Assembly (NCBI RefSeq): GCF_030124145.1 | Contig: NZ_JASKMS010000034.1 | Coordinates: forward strand, 32,227 to 96,226 | Length of the DNA stretch: 64,000 nt | Direction of reading: 5' to 3' | DNA from: Streptomyces sp. 378 | Lineage (GTDB): Bacteria; Actinomycetota; Actinomycetes; Streptomycetales; Streptomycetaceae | In this document: in pieces, positions 25,955 to 35,315 of the stretch | Position numbering within the stretch: the stretch's first letter is position 1 | How the letters are laid out: each line of letters opens with the position of its first letter | Translations under genes and position numbers: made by a program | The notes under the pieces: model-generated | The model's input: the letters and a program-made list of their open reading frames with translations, nothing else | Database searches by the model: none | What the model was told of the DNA's origin: nothing

Positions 25955-27484
25955 TCACCGGCTCGCCCCGCCCGTCCCCAGCCAGCCGGCCAGCTTGCCG
26001 CCGTGCCCCACGGCCCGCAGCCGTTTCTCGGTGGCGTCCCGGACGGGGTCCGTGGCGATGACGAGCAGCTCGTCCTCCCGCTGCAATATCGTCGTCGGCA
26101 GCGGGACGAAGGATTCGCCCCCGCGCACGATCAGCGTCACGGCGGCGCCGTGCGGCAACCGCAGTTCGCCCACCTCCACGCCGTGCATCTTCGATCCGTG
26201 GGGGATCGCCACGGACAGCAGATGCCCGCGCAGCCGCTCCAGCGGCGCCGACTCGATGCCGAGGTCGGCGGCCTCCGAGCCGTCCCCGAGGCGCAGCTTG
26301 CGGCCCAGCCAGGGCAGCGTCGGGCCCTGGACCAGGGTGTAGACGACGACCAGCACGAAGACGATGTTGAAGATCCGGCGGCTGGCGTCGACGCCCTCCA
26401 CCATCGGGATGGTCGCCAGGATGATGGGCACGGCTCCGCGCAGCCCCGCCCAGGACATCAGTGTCTGCTCCTGCCACGGCACCCGGAACGGCGACAGGCA
26501 CAGGATCACGCTCAGCGGCCGCGCCACCACGGTCAGCACCAGCCCGATCACGAGGGCGGGCACGATGGTGTCGCCCAGCTCGTGCGGGGTGACCAGCAGG
26601 CCGAGCAGGACGAACATGCCGATCTGGGCCATCCAGCCGAGGCCGTCGGCGAAGCCGCGGGTGGCCGGCCAGTGCGGCAGCCGGGCGTTGCCCATCACCA
26701 TCGCGGCGAGGTACACCGCGAGGAAGCCGCTGCCGTGGGCCAGCGCGCCCGCCGCGTACGCCACCACGGCGATCGCCATGACGGCGATCGGGTAGAGGCC
26801 GGAGGCGGGCAGCGCCACGTGCCTGAGCCCCAGGGAGCCCAGCCAGCCCACCGCGAGCCCGATGGCCGCGCCGATGGCCAGCTCCAGCAGGATCACGCCC
26901 AGCAGCACGTACCACTGCTCGACCGGGCCCGCCGTGGACAGGGACACCACGAGGATGACCACCGGGGCGTCGTTGAAGCCGGACTCCGCCTCCAGCGTGC
27001 CCGTCACGCGTGCGGGCAGGGGGATCTTGCGCAGCACGGAGAACACCGCCGCCGCGTCGGTCGAGGAGACGACCGCCCCGATGATCAGCGCCTGCCGCCA
27101 CTCCAGCCCGATCAGATAGTGCGCGGCCGACGCCGTGACCCCGACGCTCACCGCGACACCGGCCAGCGCCAGCACGGAGGCCGATGGCAGGACCGGCTTG
27201 ATCTCCTTCCACTTCGTGCCCAGACCGCCCTCGGCCAGGATCACGACCAGGGCCGCGTATCCGATGACCTGGGTCAGTTCGGCGTTGTCGAAGTGGATGT
27301 CGCCCACGCCGTCCTGGCCCATGGCGACGCCGATCCCCAGGTACACGAGCAGGCTGGGGAGCCCGCTGCGCGAGGAGATCCGTACCGCTGCGACGGCGAT
27401 GAGCAGGACGAGCGAGCAGACGAGCAGGAGCTGGTTGAGGTGGTGAACAGTCAGCGGCCGAATCCTTCCCTGGCCCGCACGCAC
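25955..27484 (-). CDS. CPA1-type potassium/proton antiporter with TrkA-C domain
   Basis: 509 residues from GTG 27484. About 12-13 membrane helices cover residues 15-395, with the CPA ion-binding region SSTDAAAVFSVLR and ESGFNDAPVVI; the paired acidic residues in these segments fit NhaP2/CvrA transporters. A C-terminal RCK_C (TrkA-C) domain covers about 410-490 (VGELRLPHGAAVTLIVRGG). Family members extrude K+ or Na+ for protons, and RCK_C domains often bind c-di-AMP. The initiation site is not certain because homologs start closer to VHHLNQLLL. It is divergent from the penicillin acylase family gene. Confidence 0.9.
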   Translation of the reverse strand: MRAGQGRIRPLTVHHLNQLLLVCSLVLLIAVAAVRISSRSGLPSLLVYLGIGVAMGQDGVGDIHFDNAELTQVIGYAALVVILAEGGLGTKWKEIKPVLPSASVLALAGVAVSVGVTASAAHYLIGLEWRQALIIGAVVSSTDAAAVFSVLRKIPLPARVTGTLEAESGFNDAPVVILVVSLSTAGPVEQWYVLLGVILLELAIGAAIGLAVGWLGSLGLRHVALPASGLYPIAVMAIAVVAYAAGALAHGSGFLAVYLAAMVMGNARLPHWPATRGFADGLGWMAQIGMFVLLGLLVTPHELGDTIVPALVIGLVLTVVARPLSVILCLSPFRVPWQEQTLMSWAGLRGAVPIILATIPMVEGVDASRRIFNIVFVLVVVYTLVQGPTLPWLGRKLRLGDGSEAADLGIESAPLERLRGHLLSVAIPHGSKMHGVEVGELRLPHGAAVTLIVRGGESFVPLPTTILQREDELLVIATDPVRDATEKRLRAVGHGGKLAGWLGTGGASR

Positions 27485-27722
27485 GCGCGTGTGGGCTCAC
27501 GTACATCGCACATGAAGCTGTGGCGCATCGCGCCAACTACTTCGTTACCTTACCTAACTCTTGACGATTTCTTGACACTTCTTGGGGCAAGATCGAACGT
27601 CCGTCCGCGCCGGTTCCCGACTCCGCGTCAAGGGGCGCAAGGCCCTGCGCCTATCGTTGCTCCAGCGCTCAGTTAAAAGCACAGCCGAACCTGCCGCTCG
27701 CGTTAGGACAGCAAGGACAGCG

Positions 27723-30560
27723 ATGCCCCCCAACACCACCGCCTCCACGGGTCAGCAGCCCGGCAAGTCCGGCAGGAGAAAGGGGCGCAAAGCCCGCCTT
27801 TTCGTGCTCGTCCTGGTGCTGGCCCTCATCGGGGGCGTGGCCTACGGGTCGTACTGGTCCATCAGTACCGTCCGGGCCTCCTTCCCGCAGACCAAGGGCA
27901 CCCTCACCCTGAAGGGCCTCTCGGGTCCCGTCGAGGTCAAGCGCGACGACTACGGCATCCCGCAGATCTACGCCTCCTCGGACGCGGACCTGTTCATGGC
28001 GCAGGGCTACGTCCAGGCGCAGGACCGGTTCTACGAGATGGACGTCCGCCGCCACATGGCCTCGGGACGGCTGTCGGAGATGTTCGGCACGAGCCAGGTC
28101 GACAACGACGAGTTCCTGCGCACCCTCGGCTGGGACCGGGTCGCCAAGCAGGAGTACGACACCAAGCTGTCGGCCACCACGAAGAAGTACCTCCGGGCGT
28201 ACGCGGAGGGAGTCAACTCCTACCTCCAGGGCAAGGACGGCGAGGACATCTCCCTGGAGTACGCGGCGCTGGGCTTCACCAACGACTACAAGCCGGAGAA
28301 GTGGACCCCGGTCGACTCGATCTCCTGGCTGAAGGCGATGGCCTGGGACCTGCGCGGCAACATGCAGGACGAGATCGACCGCGCCCTGCTCACCAGCCGC
28401 CTCGGCCCGAAGCAGATCGCCGACCTGTACCCGCGGTACCCGTACAACCGGAACAAGGCCATCGTCCAGGAGGGCCAGTACAACGAGCTGACCCAGGCGT
28501 TCGAACAGGGCGGCACGTCCGGCACGAGCGGGACCGGCGGCACCTCCACCGGCACCGCGGGCACGGCGTCCGGCGGCTCCGGGACGTCGGGCGCCGCCTC
28601 GGGCACGTCCGGCACGGCCGGCGCGAGCGGCACCGCCTCCGGAGCCTCGGGCACCGCGGGCCTGGACAGCCAGCTCGGCGGCCTGACCCGGGTCCTGGAC
28701 GACCTCCCGCCGGCCGTCGGCGTGAACGGCGACGGCATCGGCTCCAACTCCTGGGTCGTGGGCGGGAAGTACACCATCACCGGCAAGCCGCTGCTGGCCA
28801 ACGACCCGCACCTGTCGCCGTCCCTGCCGTCGGTCTGGTACCAGATGGGCCTGCACTGCCGCAGCGTCTCCAGCGCGTGCCAGTACGACGTCAGCGGCTA
28901 CACCTTCGCCGGCATGCCGGGCGTGATAATCGGTCACAACCAGGACATCGCCTGGGGCATGACCAACTCCGGCGTCGACGTCACGGATCTCTACCTGGAG
29001 AAGATCACCGGCAACGGCTACCTCTACGACGGCAAGGTCAAGCCCTTCGAGACCCGCGAGGAGACCATCAAGGTCGCCGGCGGCGAGCCGAAGAAGATCG
29101 TCGTCCGCGAGACCAACAACGGGCCCCTGCTGTCCGACCGCGACGAGGAGCTCGTGAAGGTCGGCAAGAAGGCCACCGTCGACACCGCCGCACCCGACAG
29201 GGGCGACGGCTACGGCGTCGCGCTGCGCTGGACCGCGCTGCAGCCCGGCACCACCATGGACGCCGTCTTCGCCATGAACAGGGCGAAGGACTGGACCGAC
29301 TTCCGCAAGGCCGCCGCGCAGTTCGAGGTGCCTTCGCAGAACCTGATCTACGCCGACACCGAGAACAACATCGGCTACACGCTGCCGGGGAAGATCCCCC
29401 TGCGCGAGGAGAGCGACAACGGCTCCATCCCGGCGCCCGGCTGGGACCCGAAGTACCGCTGGACCGGCTACATCCCGCAGGGCGCGCTGCCCTACGAGTA
29501 CAACCCGGACCGCGACTACATCGTCACCGCCAACCAGGCCGTGATCGACCCGGACGAGTACCCGTACACGCTCACCACGGACTGGGGCTACGGCGCGCGC
29601 AGCCAGCGGATCACCGACCTGATCCAGTCGAAGATCAAGGACGGCGGCAAGATCTCCACGGACGACATGCGTCAGATGCAGCTGGACAACAGCAGCGAGA
29701 TCGCCCGGCTGCTGGTGCCCACGCTGCTGAAGATCGACCCCGGGAACAAGGACGTCCGCGAGGCGCAGAAGCTCCTCGAGGGCTGGGACTACACCCAGGA
29801 CGCCGACTCGGCGGCAGCGGCCTACTTCAACGCCGTCTGGCGCAACATCCTCAAGCTCGCCTTCGGCAACAAGCTGCCCAAGGAGCTGCGGCCCAAGGGC
29901 CAGTGCCTGTGGGTCGAGCCGGTCAACATCACCGGCCCCGCCGACGAGGCCGAGAAGGTCCGCGAGTGCGGTCAGCGCGACCCCGAGCGGGCGCAGCCGG
30001 ACGGCGGCGACCGCTGGTTCGAGGTGGTCCGGGGGCTCATGAGCCAGCCGGACAGCGACTGGTGGAAGACGCCCGAGGTGAGCAAGAGCCGCCCCGGCGC
30101 CGACAACCGCGACGACCTCTTCAAGCGGGCCATGATCGACGCACGCTGGGAGCTGACCGCCAAGCTCGGCAAGGACATCGACTCCTGGAGCTGGGGCCGG
30201 CTGCACCGCCTGTTCCTGAAGAACCAGACCCTCGGCACCGCGGGTCCCGGCTTCGTCCGGTACGCCCTCAACCGCGGCCCCTGGGAGCTCGGCGGCGGCG
30301 AGGCCACGGTCAACGCGACCGGCTGGAACGCGGCCGGCGGCTACGGGGTGGTGTGGGTGCCGTCCATGCGGATGGTGGTGAACCTCGGCGACCTCGACAA
30401 GTCCCGCTGGATCAACCTCACCGGCGCCTCCGGGCACGCCTACAACGCCCACTACGTCGACCAGACCGACAAGTGGGCCGACGGCGAGCTGCTGCCCTGG
30501 TCGTTCTCGGACCAGGCGGTCGAGAAGAGCACGGCCGACAAGCTGGTGCTCAGACCGTGA
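27723..30560 (+). CDS. Penicillin acylase (Ntn hydrolase) family protein with GST-rich linker
   Basis: 945 residues. A Lys/Arg-rich N-terminus and one hydrophobic segment (residues about 25-43) indicate export or membrane anchoring. The alpha-chain motif VKRDDYGIPQIYA is followed by the spacer and the nucleophile Ser341 in GSNSWVVGG, which becomes the beta-chain N-terminus after autocleavage. Within the spacer, residues 263-312 are almost pure Gly/Ser/Thr/Ala. Substrates in the family include beta-lactam side chains, acyl-homoserine lactones and cyclic lipopeptides; none can be chosen here. The start ATG 27723 follows AAGGA. A strong terminator follows. Confidence 0.92.
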   Translation: MPPNTTASTGQQPGKSGRRKGRKARLFVLVLVLALIGGVAYGSYWSISTVRASFPQTKGTLTLKGLSGPVEVKRDDYGIPQIYASSDADLFMAQGYVQAQDRFYEMDVRRHMASGRLSEMFGTSQVDNDEFLRTLGWDRVAKQEYDTKLSATTKKYLRAYAEGVNSYLQGKDGEDISLEYAALGFTNDYKPEKWTPVDSISWLKAMAWDLRGNMQDEIDRALLTSRLGPKQIADLYPRYPYNRNKAIVQEGQYNELTQAFEQGGTSGTSGTGGTSTGTAGTASGGSGTSGAASGTSGTAGASGTASGASGTAGLDSQLGGLTRVLDDLPPAVGVNGDGIGSNSWVVGGKYTITGKPLLANDPHLSPSLPSVWYQMGLHCRSVSSACQYDVSGYTFAGMPGVIIGHNQDIAWGMTNSGVDVTDLYLEKITGNGYLYDGKVKPFETREETIKVAGGEPKKIVVRETNNGPLLSDRDEELVKVGKKATVDTAAPDRGDGYGVALRWTALQPGTTMDAVFAMNRAKDWTDFRKAAAQFEVPSQNLIYADTENNIGYTLPGKIPLREESDNGSIPAPGWDPKYRWTGYIPQGALPYEYNPDRDYIVTANQAVIDPDEYPYTLTTDWGYGARSQRITDLIQSKIKDGGKISTDDMRQMQLDNSSEIARLLVPTLLKIDPGNKDVREAQKLLEGWDYTQDADSAAAAYFNAVWRNILKLAFGNKLPKELRPKGQCLWVEPVNITGPADEAEKVRECGQRDPERAQPDGGDRWFEVVRGLMSQPDSDWWKTPEVSKSRPGADNRDDLFKRAMIDARWELTAKLGKDIDSWSWGRLHRLFLKNQTLGTAGPGFVRYALNRGPWELGGGEATVNATGWNAAGGYGVVWVPSMRMVVNLGDLDKSRWINLTGASGHAYNAHYVDQTDKWADGELLPWSFSDQAVEKSTADKLVLRP

Positions 30561-30581
30561 GCCGCTGACACCGGCAGCCGT

Positions 30582-30611
30582 AGGGCCCTCCACGCACGCG
30601 TGGAGGGCCCT
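30582..30611. terminator. Bidirectional terminator
   Basis: AGGGCCCTCCACG (30582-30594) pairs perfectly with CGTGGAGGGCCCT (30599-30611) around CACG, followed by TTTCG. It lies between the convergent acylase and cyclo-ligase genes. Confidence 0.92.
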
Positions 30612-30617
30612 TTCGCG

Positions 30618-31241
30618 TCAGGACTCCGGCCGGAACCGCCGCACCCCCGACGGTGTCACCACCGCGTGCACGGGCCGGTCGTGCGGCTCCTCCGGGACGT
30701 GCTCGACGACCTCGAAGTCGTACAGCAGCACCACCAGGGCGGGGTGGGCGCCCGCCCGCTCCAGCCGTTCCAGGACCCGGTCGTACGAGCCGCCGCCCCG
30801 CCCGAGCCGCATCCCGCGCGCGTCGACCGCGAGCCCCGGCAGCAGCACGGCGTCGGCGGTGGTCACGGCGTCCGGCCCGAGGCGCTCGCCCGCGGGCTCG
30901 AACAGGGCCATGCGGCCACCGTGCCGGACACGCGCGAGCGCGCCCTCTCCCTCGTACTCGCCCCAGTCGAGGTCGTTGTCGGGCAGCAGGGCCGGCAGCA
31001 GCACGCGCACGCCCCGGGCGCGCAGCGTGTCCAGGAGCGCGAACGTGCCGGGTTCACTCCCCACCGAGACGTACGCCGCCACCGTCCGGGCCCGCGCCAA
31101 CTCGGGCAGCTCCAGCGCCCGCCCGGCCAGCGCGGCCGACGTTTCCCGCAGGTCACCCGCCGTCAACCTGCTTCTCACCGCGAGGATCTCGCGCCGCAAA
31201 CTCCGCTTGTCAGGCTCGCCCGGACGTGCGATGGACCTCAA
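30618..31241 (-). CDS. 5-formyltetrahydrofolate cyclo-ligase
   Basis: 207 residues from TTG 31241, selected because GGGAG lies 6 nt upstream and homologous sequence (KRSLRREILAVRSRL) begins soon after. The family signature is clear near the C-terminus: LLPGLAVDARGMRLGRGGGSYDR, of which GRGGGSYDR binds ATP. The enzyme converts 5-formyl-THF to 5,10-methenyl-THF with ATP, in the cytoplasm. It is divergent from galU. Confidence 0.9.
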   Translation of the reverse strand: MRSIARPGEPDKRSLRREILAVRSRLTAGDLRETSAALAGRALELPELARARTVAAYVSVGSEPGTFALLDTLRARGVRVLLPALLPDNDLDWGEYEGEGALARVRHGGRMALFEPAGERLGPDAVTTADAVLLPGLAVDARGMRLGRGGGSYDRVLERLERAGAHPALVVLLYDFEVVEHVPEEPHDRPVHAVVTPSGVRRFRPES

Positions 31242-31266
31242 TGGTTGCTCCCGTACCGTCGCAATA

Positions 31267-31280
31267 CGCTCATATGAGCG
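31267..31280. promoter_or_regulatory. Perfect 14-bp palindrome between cyclo-ligase and galU
   Basis: CGCTCATATGAGCG is a perfect palindrome in the 93-bp divergent gap. Its position, about 55 bp before galU and 25 bp before the cyclo-ligase start, suits an operator, but no known regulator can be named. Confidence 0.4.
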
Positions 31281-31334
31281 CCTATGAACCGGAGCCGCAG
31301 ATTCCATCCAAAGGCACCGGTTAGGGTGGCGGAC

Positions 31335-32237
31335 ATGACTCAGTCGCACCCTCGGATCAGCAAGGCTGTCATTCCCGCAGCAGGCCTCGGCACCCGGTTT
31401 CTGCCGGCCACCAAAGCCACTCCCAAGGAGATGCTGCCGGTCGTGGACAAGCCCGCGATCCAGTACGTGGTCGAGGAGGCCGTCGCGGCGGGTCTCGACG
31501 ACGTCCTCATGGTGACGGGCCGCAACAAGCGCCCCCTCGAGGACCACTTCGACCGCAACTACGAGCTGGAATCGGCCCTGCAGAAGAAGGGCGACGCCGG
31601 CCGTCTCGCCAAGGTGCAGGAGTCCAGCGACCTCGCGACCATGCACTACGTGCGCCAGGGCGACCCCAAGGGTCTCGGCCACGCCGTCCTGTGCGCCGCC
31701 CCGCACGTGGGGGAGGAGCCCTTCGCGGTCCTCCTCGGCGACGACCTCATCGACCCCCGCGACCCGCTGCTGCAGCGCATGGTCGAGGTCCAGGAGCAGC
31801 GCGGCGGCAGCGTCATCGCGCTCATGGAGGTCGCCCCCGAGCAGATCCACCTCTACGGCTGCGCCGCCGTGGAGACCACCGAGGACAGCGACGTCGTCCG
31901 GATCAGCGGCCTCGTTGAGAAGCCCGACCCGGCCGACGCCCCGTCCAACTACGCCATCATCGGCCGCTACGTCCTCGACCCGCACATCTTCGGGATACTG
32001 CGCCGGACCGAGCCGGGCCGCGGCGGCGAGATCCAGCTCACCGACGCCCTCCAGCAGCTCGCCGAGGACGAGAAGATCGGCGGCCCCGTGCACGGCGTCG
32101 TCTTCAAGGGCCGCCGCTATGACACCGGCGACCGCGGGGACTACCTGCGTGCCATTGTCCGACTCGCATGCGAACGTGAAGACCTGGGCCCGGACTTCCG
32201 GACCTGGCTTCGCAGTTACGTAGCCGAGGAGATGTAG
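31335..32237 (+). CDS. galU: UTP-glucose-1-phosphate uridylyltransferase
   Basis: 300 residues from ATG 31335. The nucleotidyl-transferase signature AAGLGTRFLPATKATPKEM is present, as are VDKPAIQYVVEEAV and the GLVEKPDPADAPSNYAI segment, all diagnostic of GalU rather than RmlA. It makes UDP-glucose from UTP and glucose-1-phosphate for wall, glycogen and exopolysaccharide synthesis. The next gene starts 4 nt after its stop, so galU leads a tightly packed operon that continues through moeA/glp. GalU next to glp and sepX-type genes is conserved in actinobacteria. Confidence 0.95.
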   Translation: MTQSHPRISKAVIPAAGLGTRFLPATKATPKEMLPVVDKPAIQYVVEEAVAAGLDDVLMVTGRNKRPLEDHFDRNYELESALQKKGDAGRLAKVQESSDLATMHYVRQGDPKGLGHAVLCAAPHVGEEPFAVLLGDDLIDPRDPLLQRMVEVQEQRGGSVIALMEVAPEQIHLYGCAAVETTEDSDVVRISGLVEKPDPADAPSNYAIIGRYVLDPHIFGILRRTEPGRGGEIQLTDALQQLAEDEKIGGPVHGVVFKGRRYDTGDRGDYLRAIVRLACEREDLGPDFRTWLRSYVAEEM

Positions 32238-32241
32238 CACG

Positions 32242-33579
32242 TTGAGCAGCGCCGCGCCCCGCGTCACCGGCCAGGACCACTCGGGCCCCGACCACCTGTG
32301 GTCGGTGGACGAGCACCTGGAGGACATCCTCGCCACCGTCCGGCCCCTGGAACCCATCGAGCTGAAGCTGCTCGACGCCCAGGGCTGCGTCCTCGTCGAG
32401 GACATCACGGTGCCGGTGTCCCTGCCGCCCTTCGACAACAGCTCGATGGACGGCTACGCGGTACGGGTCGCGGACGTGGCGGGCGCGAGCGAGGAGTTCC
32501 CGGCGGCCCTGGAGGTCGTCGGGGACGTCGCCGCGGGCCAGGCCGAACTGCTCCACGTGGGCCCCGGCCAGGCCGCCCGCATCATGACCGGCGCCCCGCT
32601 GCCGCCCGGCGCCGAGACGGTCGTGCCCGTCGAGTGGACCGACGGCGGGCTCGGCGAGGGCCCGGTGCACGGCATGCGCGCCCGCAGCCTGGGCCCCGAG
32701 GGCGCCATGGGGCACGTGCACGTGTACCGCCCGGCCGAGGCCCGCGCGCACGTGCGCGCGAAGGGCAGCGACGTGAAGGCCGGCGACCGCGCCCTGGAGG
32801 CCGGCGCGATCCTCGGCCCGCCCCAGATCGCCCTGCTCGCCGCGATCGGCCGCGGCACCGTCCGCGTACACCCGCGCCCGCGCGTGGTGGTGGTCTCCAC
32901 GGGCAGCGAACTCGTCCAGCCGGACACGGACCTGGGCTCCGGCCAGATCTACGACTCCAACAGCTTCGCCCTCACCGCCGCCGCCCGCGACGCCGGCGCC
33001 ATCGCCTACCGCGTGGGCGCCGTCGCCGACGACGCCGAGATCCTGCGCTCCACCATCGAGGACCAGCTGGTCCGCGCCGACCTGATGGTCACCACGGGCG
33101 GCGTGAGCGTCGGGGCGTACGACGTCGTCAAGGAGGCCCTCTCCCACGTCGGCGACGAGGACGAGGCCGGCAGCGGCATCGACTTCCGCAAGCTCGCCAT
33201 GCAGCCCGGCAAGCCCCAGGGCTTCGGCTCCATCGGCCCCGACCACACCCCGCTGCTGGCCCTGCCCGGCAACCCGGTCTCGTCGTACGTCTCCTTCGAA
33301 CTGTTCGTCCGCCCCGCGATCCGCACCCTCATGGGGCTGAAGGACGTCCACCGCCCCACGGTGCGGGCGACCCTGACGGCCGACCGGGCGTTGACCTCCC
33401 CGAAGGGCCGCCGCCAGTTCCTGCGCGGCACGTACGCCGACGGCAAGGTCACCCCGGTGGGCGGCGCCGGATCCCATCTGATCGCGGCCCTCGCCCACGC
33501 GGACGCCCTGATCGCCGTCCCCGAGGACACCGTCTCCGTCGAGCCCGGCACCGAGGTCGAGGTGGTCCTGCTCGGCTGA
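32242..33579 (+). CDS. moeA: Gephyrin-like molybdopterin molybdenumtransferase (MoeA) / division protein Glp
   Basis: 445 residues from TTG 32242, with GAGGAG inside the end of galU. The MoeA features are present: DNSSMDGYAV, PVSTG-type VVVVSTGSELV, VTTGGVSVGAYDVVKEAL, and LLALPGNPVSSYVSFELFV. In Corynebacterium the protein encoded at this locus (Glp) is an FtsZ-binding gephyrin-like division protein whose membrane receptor GlpR is related to Streptomyces SepX, which is encoded five genes downstream here. Moco synthesis is also plausible because moaC and mog follow directly. The sequence alone cannot separate the two roles. Confidence 0.9.
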   Translation: MSSAAPRVTGQDHSGPDHLWSVDEHLEDILATVRPLEPIELKLLDAQGCVLVEDITVPVSLPPFDNSSMDGYAVRVADVAGASEEFPAALEVVGDVAAGQAELLHVGPGQAARIMTGAPLPPGAETVVPVEWTDGGLGEGPVHGMRARSLGPEGAMGHVHVYRPAEARAHVRAKGSDVKAGDRALEAGAILGPPQIALLAAIGRGTVRVHPRPRVVVVSTGSELVQPDTDLGSGQIYDSNSFALTAAARDAGAIAYRVGAVADDAEILRSTIEDQLVRADLMVTTGGVSVGAYDVVKEALSHVGDEDEAGSGIDFRKLAMQPGKPQGFGSIGPDHTPLLALPGNPVSSYVSFELFVRPAIRTLMGLKDVHRPTVRATLTADRALTSPKGRRQFLRGTYADGKVTPVGGAGSHLIAALAHADALIAVPEDTVSVEPGTEVEVVLLG

Positions 33580-33664
33580 GAGGCGCTGGTTGGGGGTACC
33601 GTGTCGCGCACAACAGGCCCGTGCGCCGCACCGCGACGGGCCCGGACCGGGAGCGCCACACAGC

Positions 33665-34174
33665 ATGAGCACGCAGGACCCACCCCCGCACGACGGCCGT
33701 ACGCCGGATCGGCTGACGCACATCGACGAGGCGGGCGCCGCCCGCATGGTCGACGTGTCGCAGAAGGACGTGACCGCGCGCACCGCCCGCGCCAGCGGAC
33801 GCGTTCTCGTCTCGCCCCGCGTGATCGAGTTGCTGCGCGGCGAGGGCGTCCCCAAGGGCGACGCCCTCGCGACCGCGCGGATCGCCGGGATCATGGGCGC
33901 CAAACGCACCCCCGATCTGATCCCGCTCTGCCACCCGCTGTCGGTGTCCGGTGTGAAACTGGACCTGTCGGTCGCGGACGACGCCGTGGAGATCCTGGCC
34001 ACCGTGAAGACGACGGACCGCACGGGTGTCGAGATGGAAGCCCTCACCGCGGTCTCCGTCGCCGCGCTCACCGTGATCGACATGGTCAAGGCGGTCGACA
34101 AGGGAGCGGTCATCACGGACGTACGGGTGGAGGAGAAGACGGGCGGCAAGTCGGGCGACTGGAGCCGGGCATGA
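33665..34174 (+). CDS. moaC: Cyclic pyranopterin monophosphate synthase
   Basis: 169 residues from ATG 33665. The MoaC core is unmistakable: MVDVSQKDVTARTARASG, then DLIPLCHPLSVSGVKLD and VKTTDRTGVEMEALTAVSVA, which contain the active-site His and Lys/Asp residues. It acts with MoaA in the first step of molybdopterin synthesis. moaA itself is not in this window. The start of mog overlaps its stop by 4 nt, so the two are translationally coupled. Confidence 0.95.
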   Translation: MSTQDPPPHDGRTPDRLTHIDEAGAARMVDVSQKDVTARTARASGRVLVSPRVIELLRGEGVPKGDALATARIAGIMGAKRTPDLIPLCHPLSVSGVKLDLSVADDAVEILATVKTTDRTGVEMEALTAVSVAALTVIDMVKAVDKGAVITDVRVEEKTGGKSGDWSRA

Positions 34175-34671
34175 CCTATCGCGCTCTCGTCGTCACGGCC
34201 TCGAACCGGGCCGCCGCCGGGATCTACGAGGACAGGGGCGGCCCTCTGATCTCGGACGGCCTGAAGGGCTTCGGCTTCGAGGTCGACGGCCCCCAGGTCG
34301 TCCCCGACGGGGACCCGGTGGAGGCCGCCCTGCGCGCCGGCGTGGACGCCGGCTACGACGTCATCGTCACCACGGGCGGCACGGGCATCTCGCCCACCGA
34401 CCGCACCCCCGAGGCCACCCGCCGCGTGATCGACCACGAGGTGCCGGGCATCGCCGAGGCGATCAGGGCGTTCGGCCGGGAGAAGGTGCCCACCGCGGCG
34501 CTCTCCCGGGGCCTGGCCGGAGTGGCGGGCGGGACACTGATCGTGAATCTGCCCGGCTCCAGCGGCGGTGTGAAGGACGGCCTCGCCGTCCTGGAGCCGC
34601 TGCTCGTGCATGCCGTCGAACAGCTCAGGGGCGGCGACCACCCCGGACCGGGCAGTGGGGGTGCCAGCTGA
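34171..34671 (+). CDS. mog: Molybdopterin adenylyltransferase (MogA/MoaB family)
   Basis: 166 residues. MoCF/MogA motifs are clear: ALVVTASNRAAAGIYED, IVTTGGTGISPTDRTPEAT, and the phosphate-binding LPGSSGGVKDGLAVL. The protein adenylylates molybdopterin before molybdate insertion by MoeA. It overlaps moaC by ATGA. The following GNAT gene begins within about 20 bp, so the operon continues. With moeA and moaC it forms a three-gene cofactor cluster inside a conserved cell-division neighbourhood. Confidence 0.93.
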   Translation: MTYRALVVTASNRAAAGIYEDRGGPLISDGLKGFGFEVDGPQVVPDGDPVEAALRAGVDAGYDVIVTTGGTGISPTDRTPEATRRVIDHEVPGIAEAIRAFGREKVPTAALSRGLAGVAGGTLIVNLPGSSGGVKDGLAVLEPLLVHAVEQLRGGDHPGPGSGGAS

Positions 34672-34688
34672 ACAGCCCCTCCTGGCCC

Positions 34689-35315
34689 GTGGAGCTGGTG
34701 GACGGCGACATCGTCCTTCGGCCGATAAAGCTGCGCGACCAGCGGGCGTGGCGCGAGGTCAACCGGCGCAACCGCGACTGGCTGCGCCCCTGGGAGGCGA
34801 CGATCCCGCCGCCCACGCCCGGTGGGCCGATGGCACACCGTCCGACCTTCCGCCAGATGGTCCGCCATCTGAGGTCGGAGGCGAACGCGGGCCGGATGCT
34901 GCCCTTCGTCATCGACTACCAGGGGCGGCTGGTCGGGCAGTTGACGGTCGCCGGGATCACCTGGGGCTCGATGTGCTCGGGGCACGTCGGCTACTGGGTG
35001 GACGAGTCGGTGGCCGGCCGCGGGGTGATGCCGACGGCGGTGGCGCTCGTGACCGACCACTGTTTCCGCACCGTCGGACTGCATCGCATCGAGATCTGCA
35101 TTCGCCCCGAGAACGGGCCCAGCCGCCGGGTCGTGGAAAAACTCGGATTCCGCGAGGAAGGGCTGCGGCCGCGCTATCTCCACATCGACGGGGCCTGGCG
35201 CGACCATCTCGTCTTCGCCCTCACCGCGGAGGAGGTGCCGGACGGGTTGCTGAGGCGCTGGCAGCGGGCACGATCGCAGAGTAATCCGGGAATGCGGCAT
35301 CACCCCGGAAATTGA
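34689..35315 (+). CDS. RimJ/RimL-type GNAT acetyltransferase
   Basis: 208 residues from GTG 34689. The RimJ-like fold is visible in IVLRPIKLRDQRAWREVN, GHVGYWVDESVAGRGVMPTAVAL (acetyl-CoA loop) and RIEICIRPENGPSRRVVEKLGF. Homologs often start about seven residues earlier (NSPSWPVEL); here that codon is CTG overlapping the mog stop, so the start is uncertain. RimJ acetylates ribosomal protein N-termini, but actinobacterial members of this cluster have no proven substrate. A rimJ-like gene between moeA/glp and sepX is a conserved feature of the neighbourhood. Confidence 0.88.
   Translation: MELVDGDIVLRPIKLRDQRAWREVNRRNRDWLRPWEATIPPPTPGGPMAHRPTFRQMVRHLRSEANAGRMLPFVIDYQGRLVGQLTVAGITWGSMCSGHVGYWVDESVAGRGVMPTAVALVTDHCFRTVGLHRIEICIRPENGPSRRVVEKLGFREEGLRPRYLHIDGAWRDHLVFALTAEEVPDGLLRRWQRARSQSNPGMRHHPGN

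Noticed and set aside
27561..27600. TTGACA-like -35 boxes before the penicillin acylase gene
   Set aside because: Two TTGAC elements exist, but no convincing -10 lies 16-18 bp downstream of either.
27669..30593. 974-codon minus-strand frame opposite the penicillin acylase gene
   Set aside because: Shadow of the conserved Ntn hydrolase; no domain signature of its own.
32104..34641. 845-codon minus-strand frame across moeA, moaC and mog
   Set aside because: High GC produces long antisense frames; the plus-strand proteins are clearly conserved.
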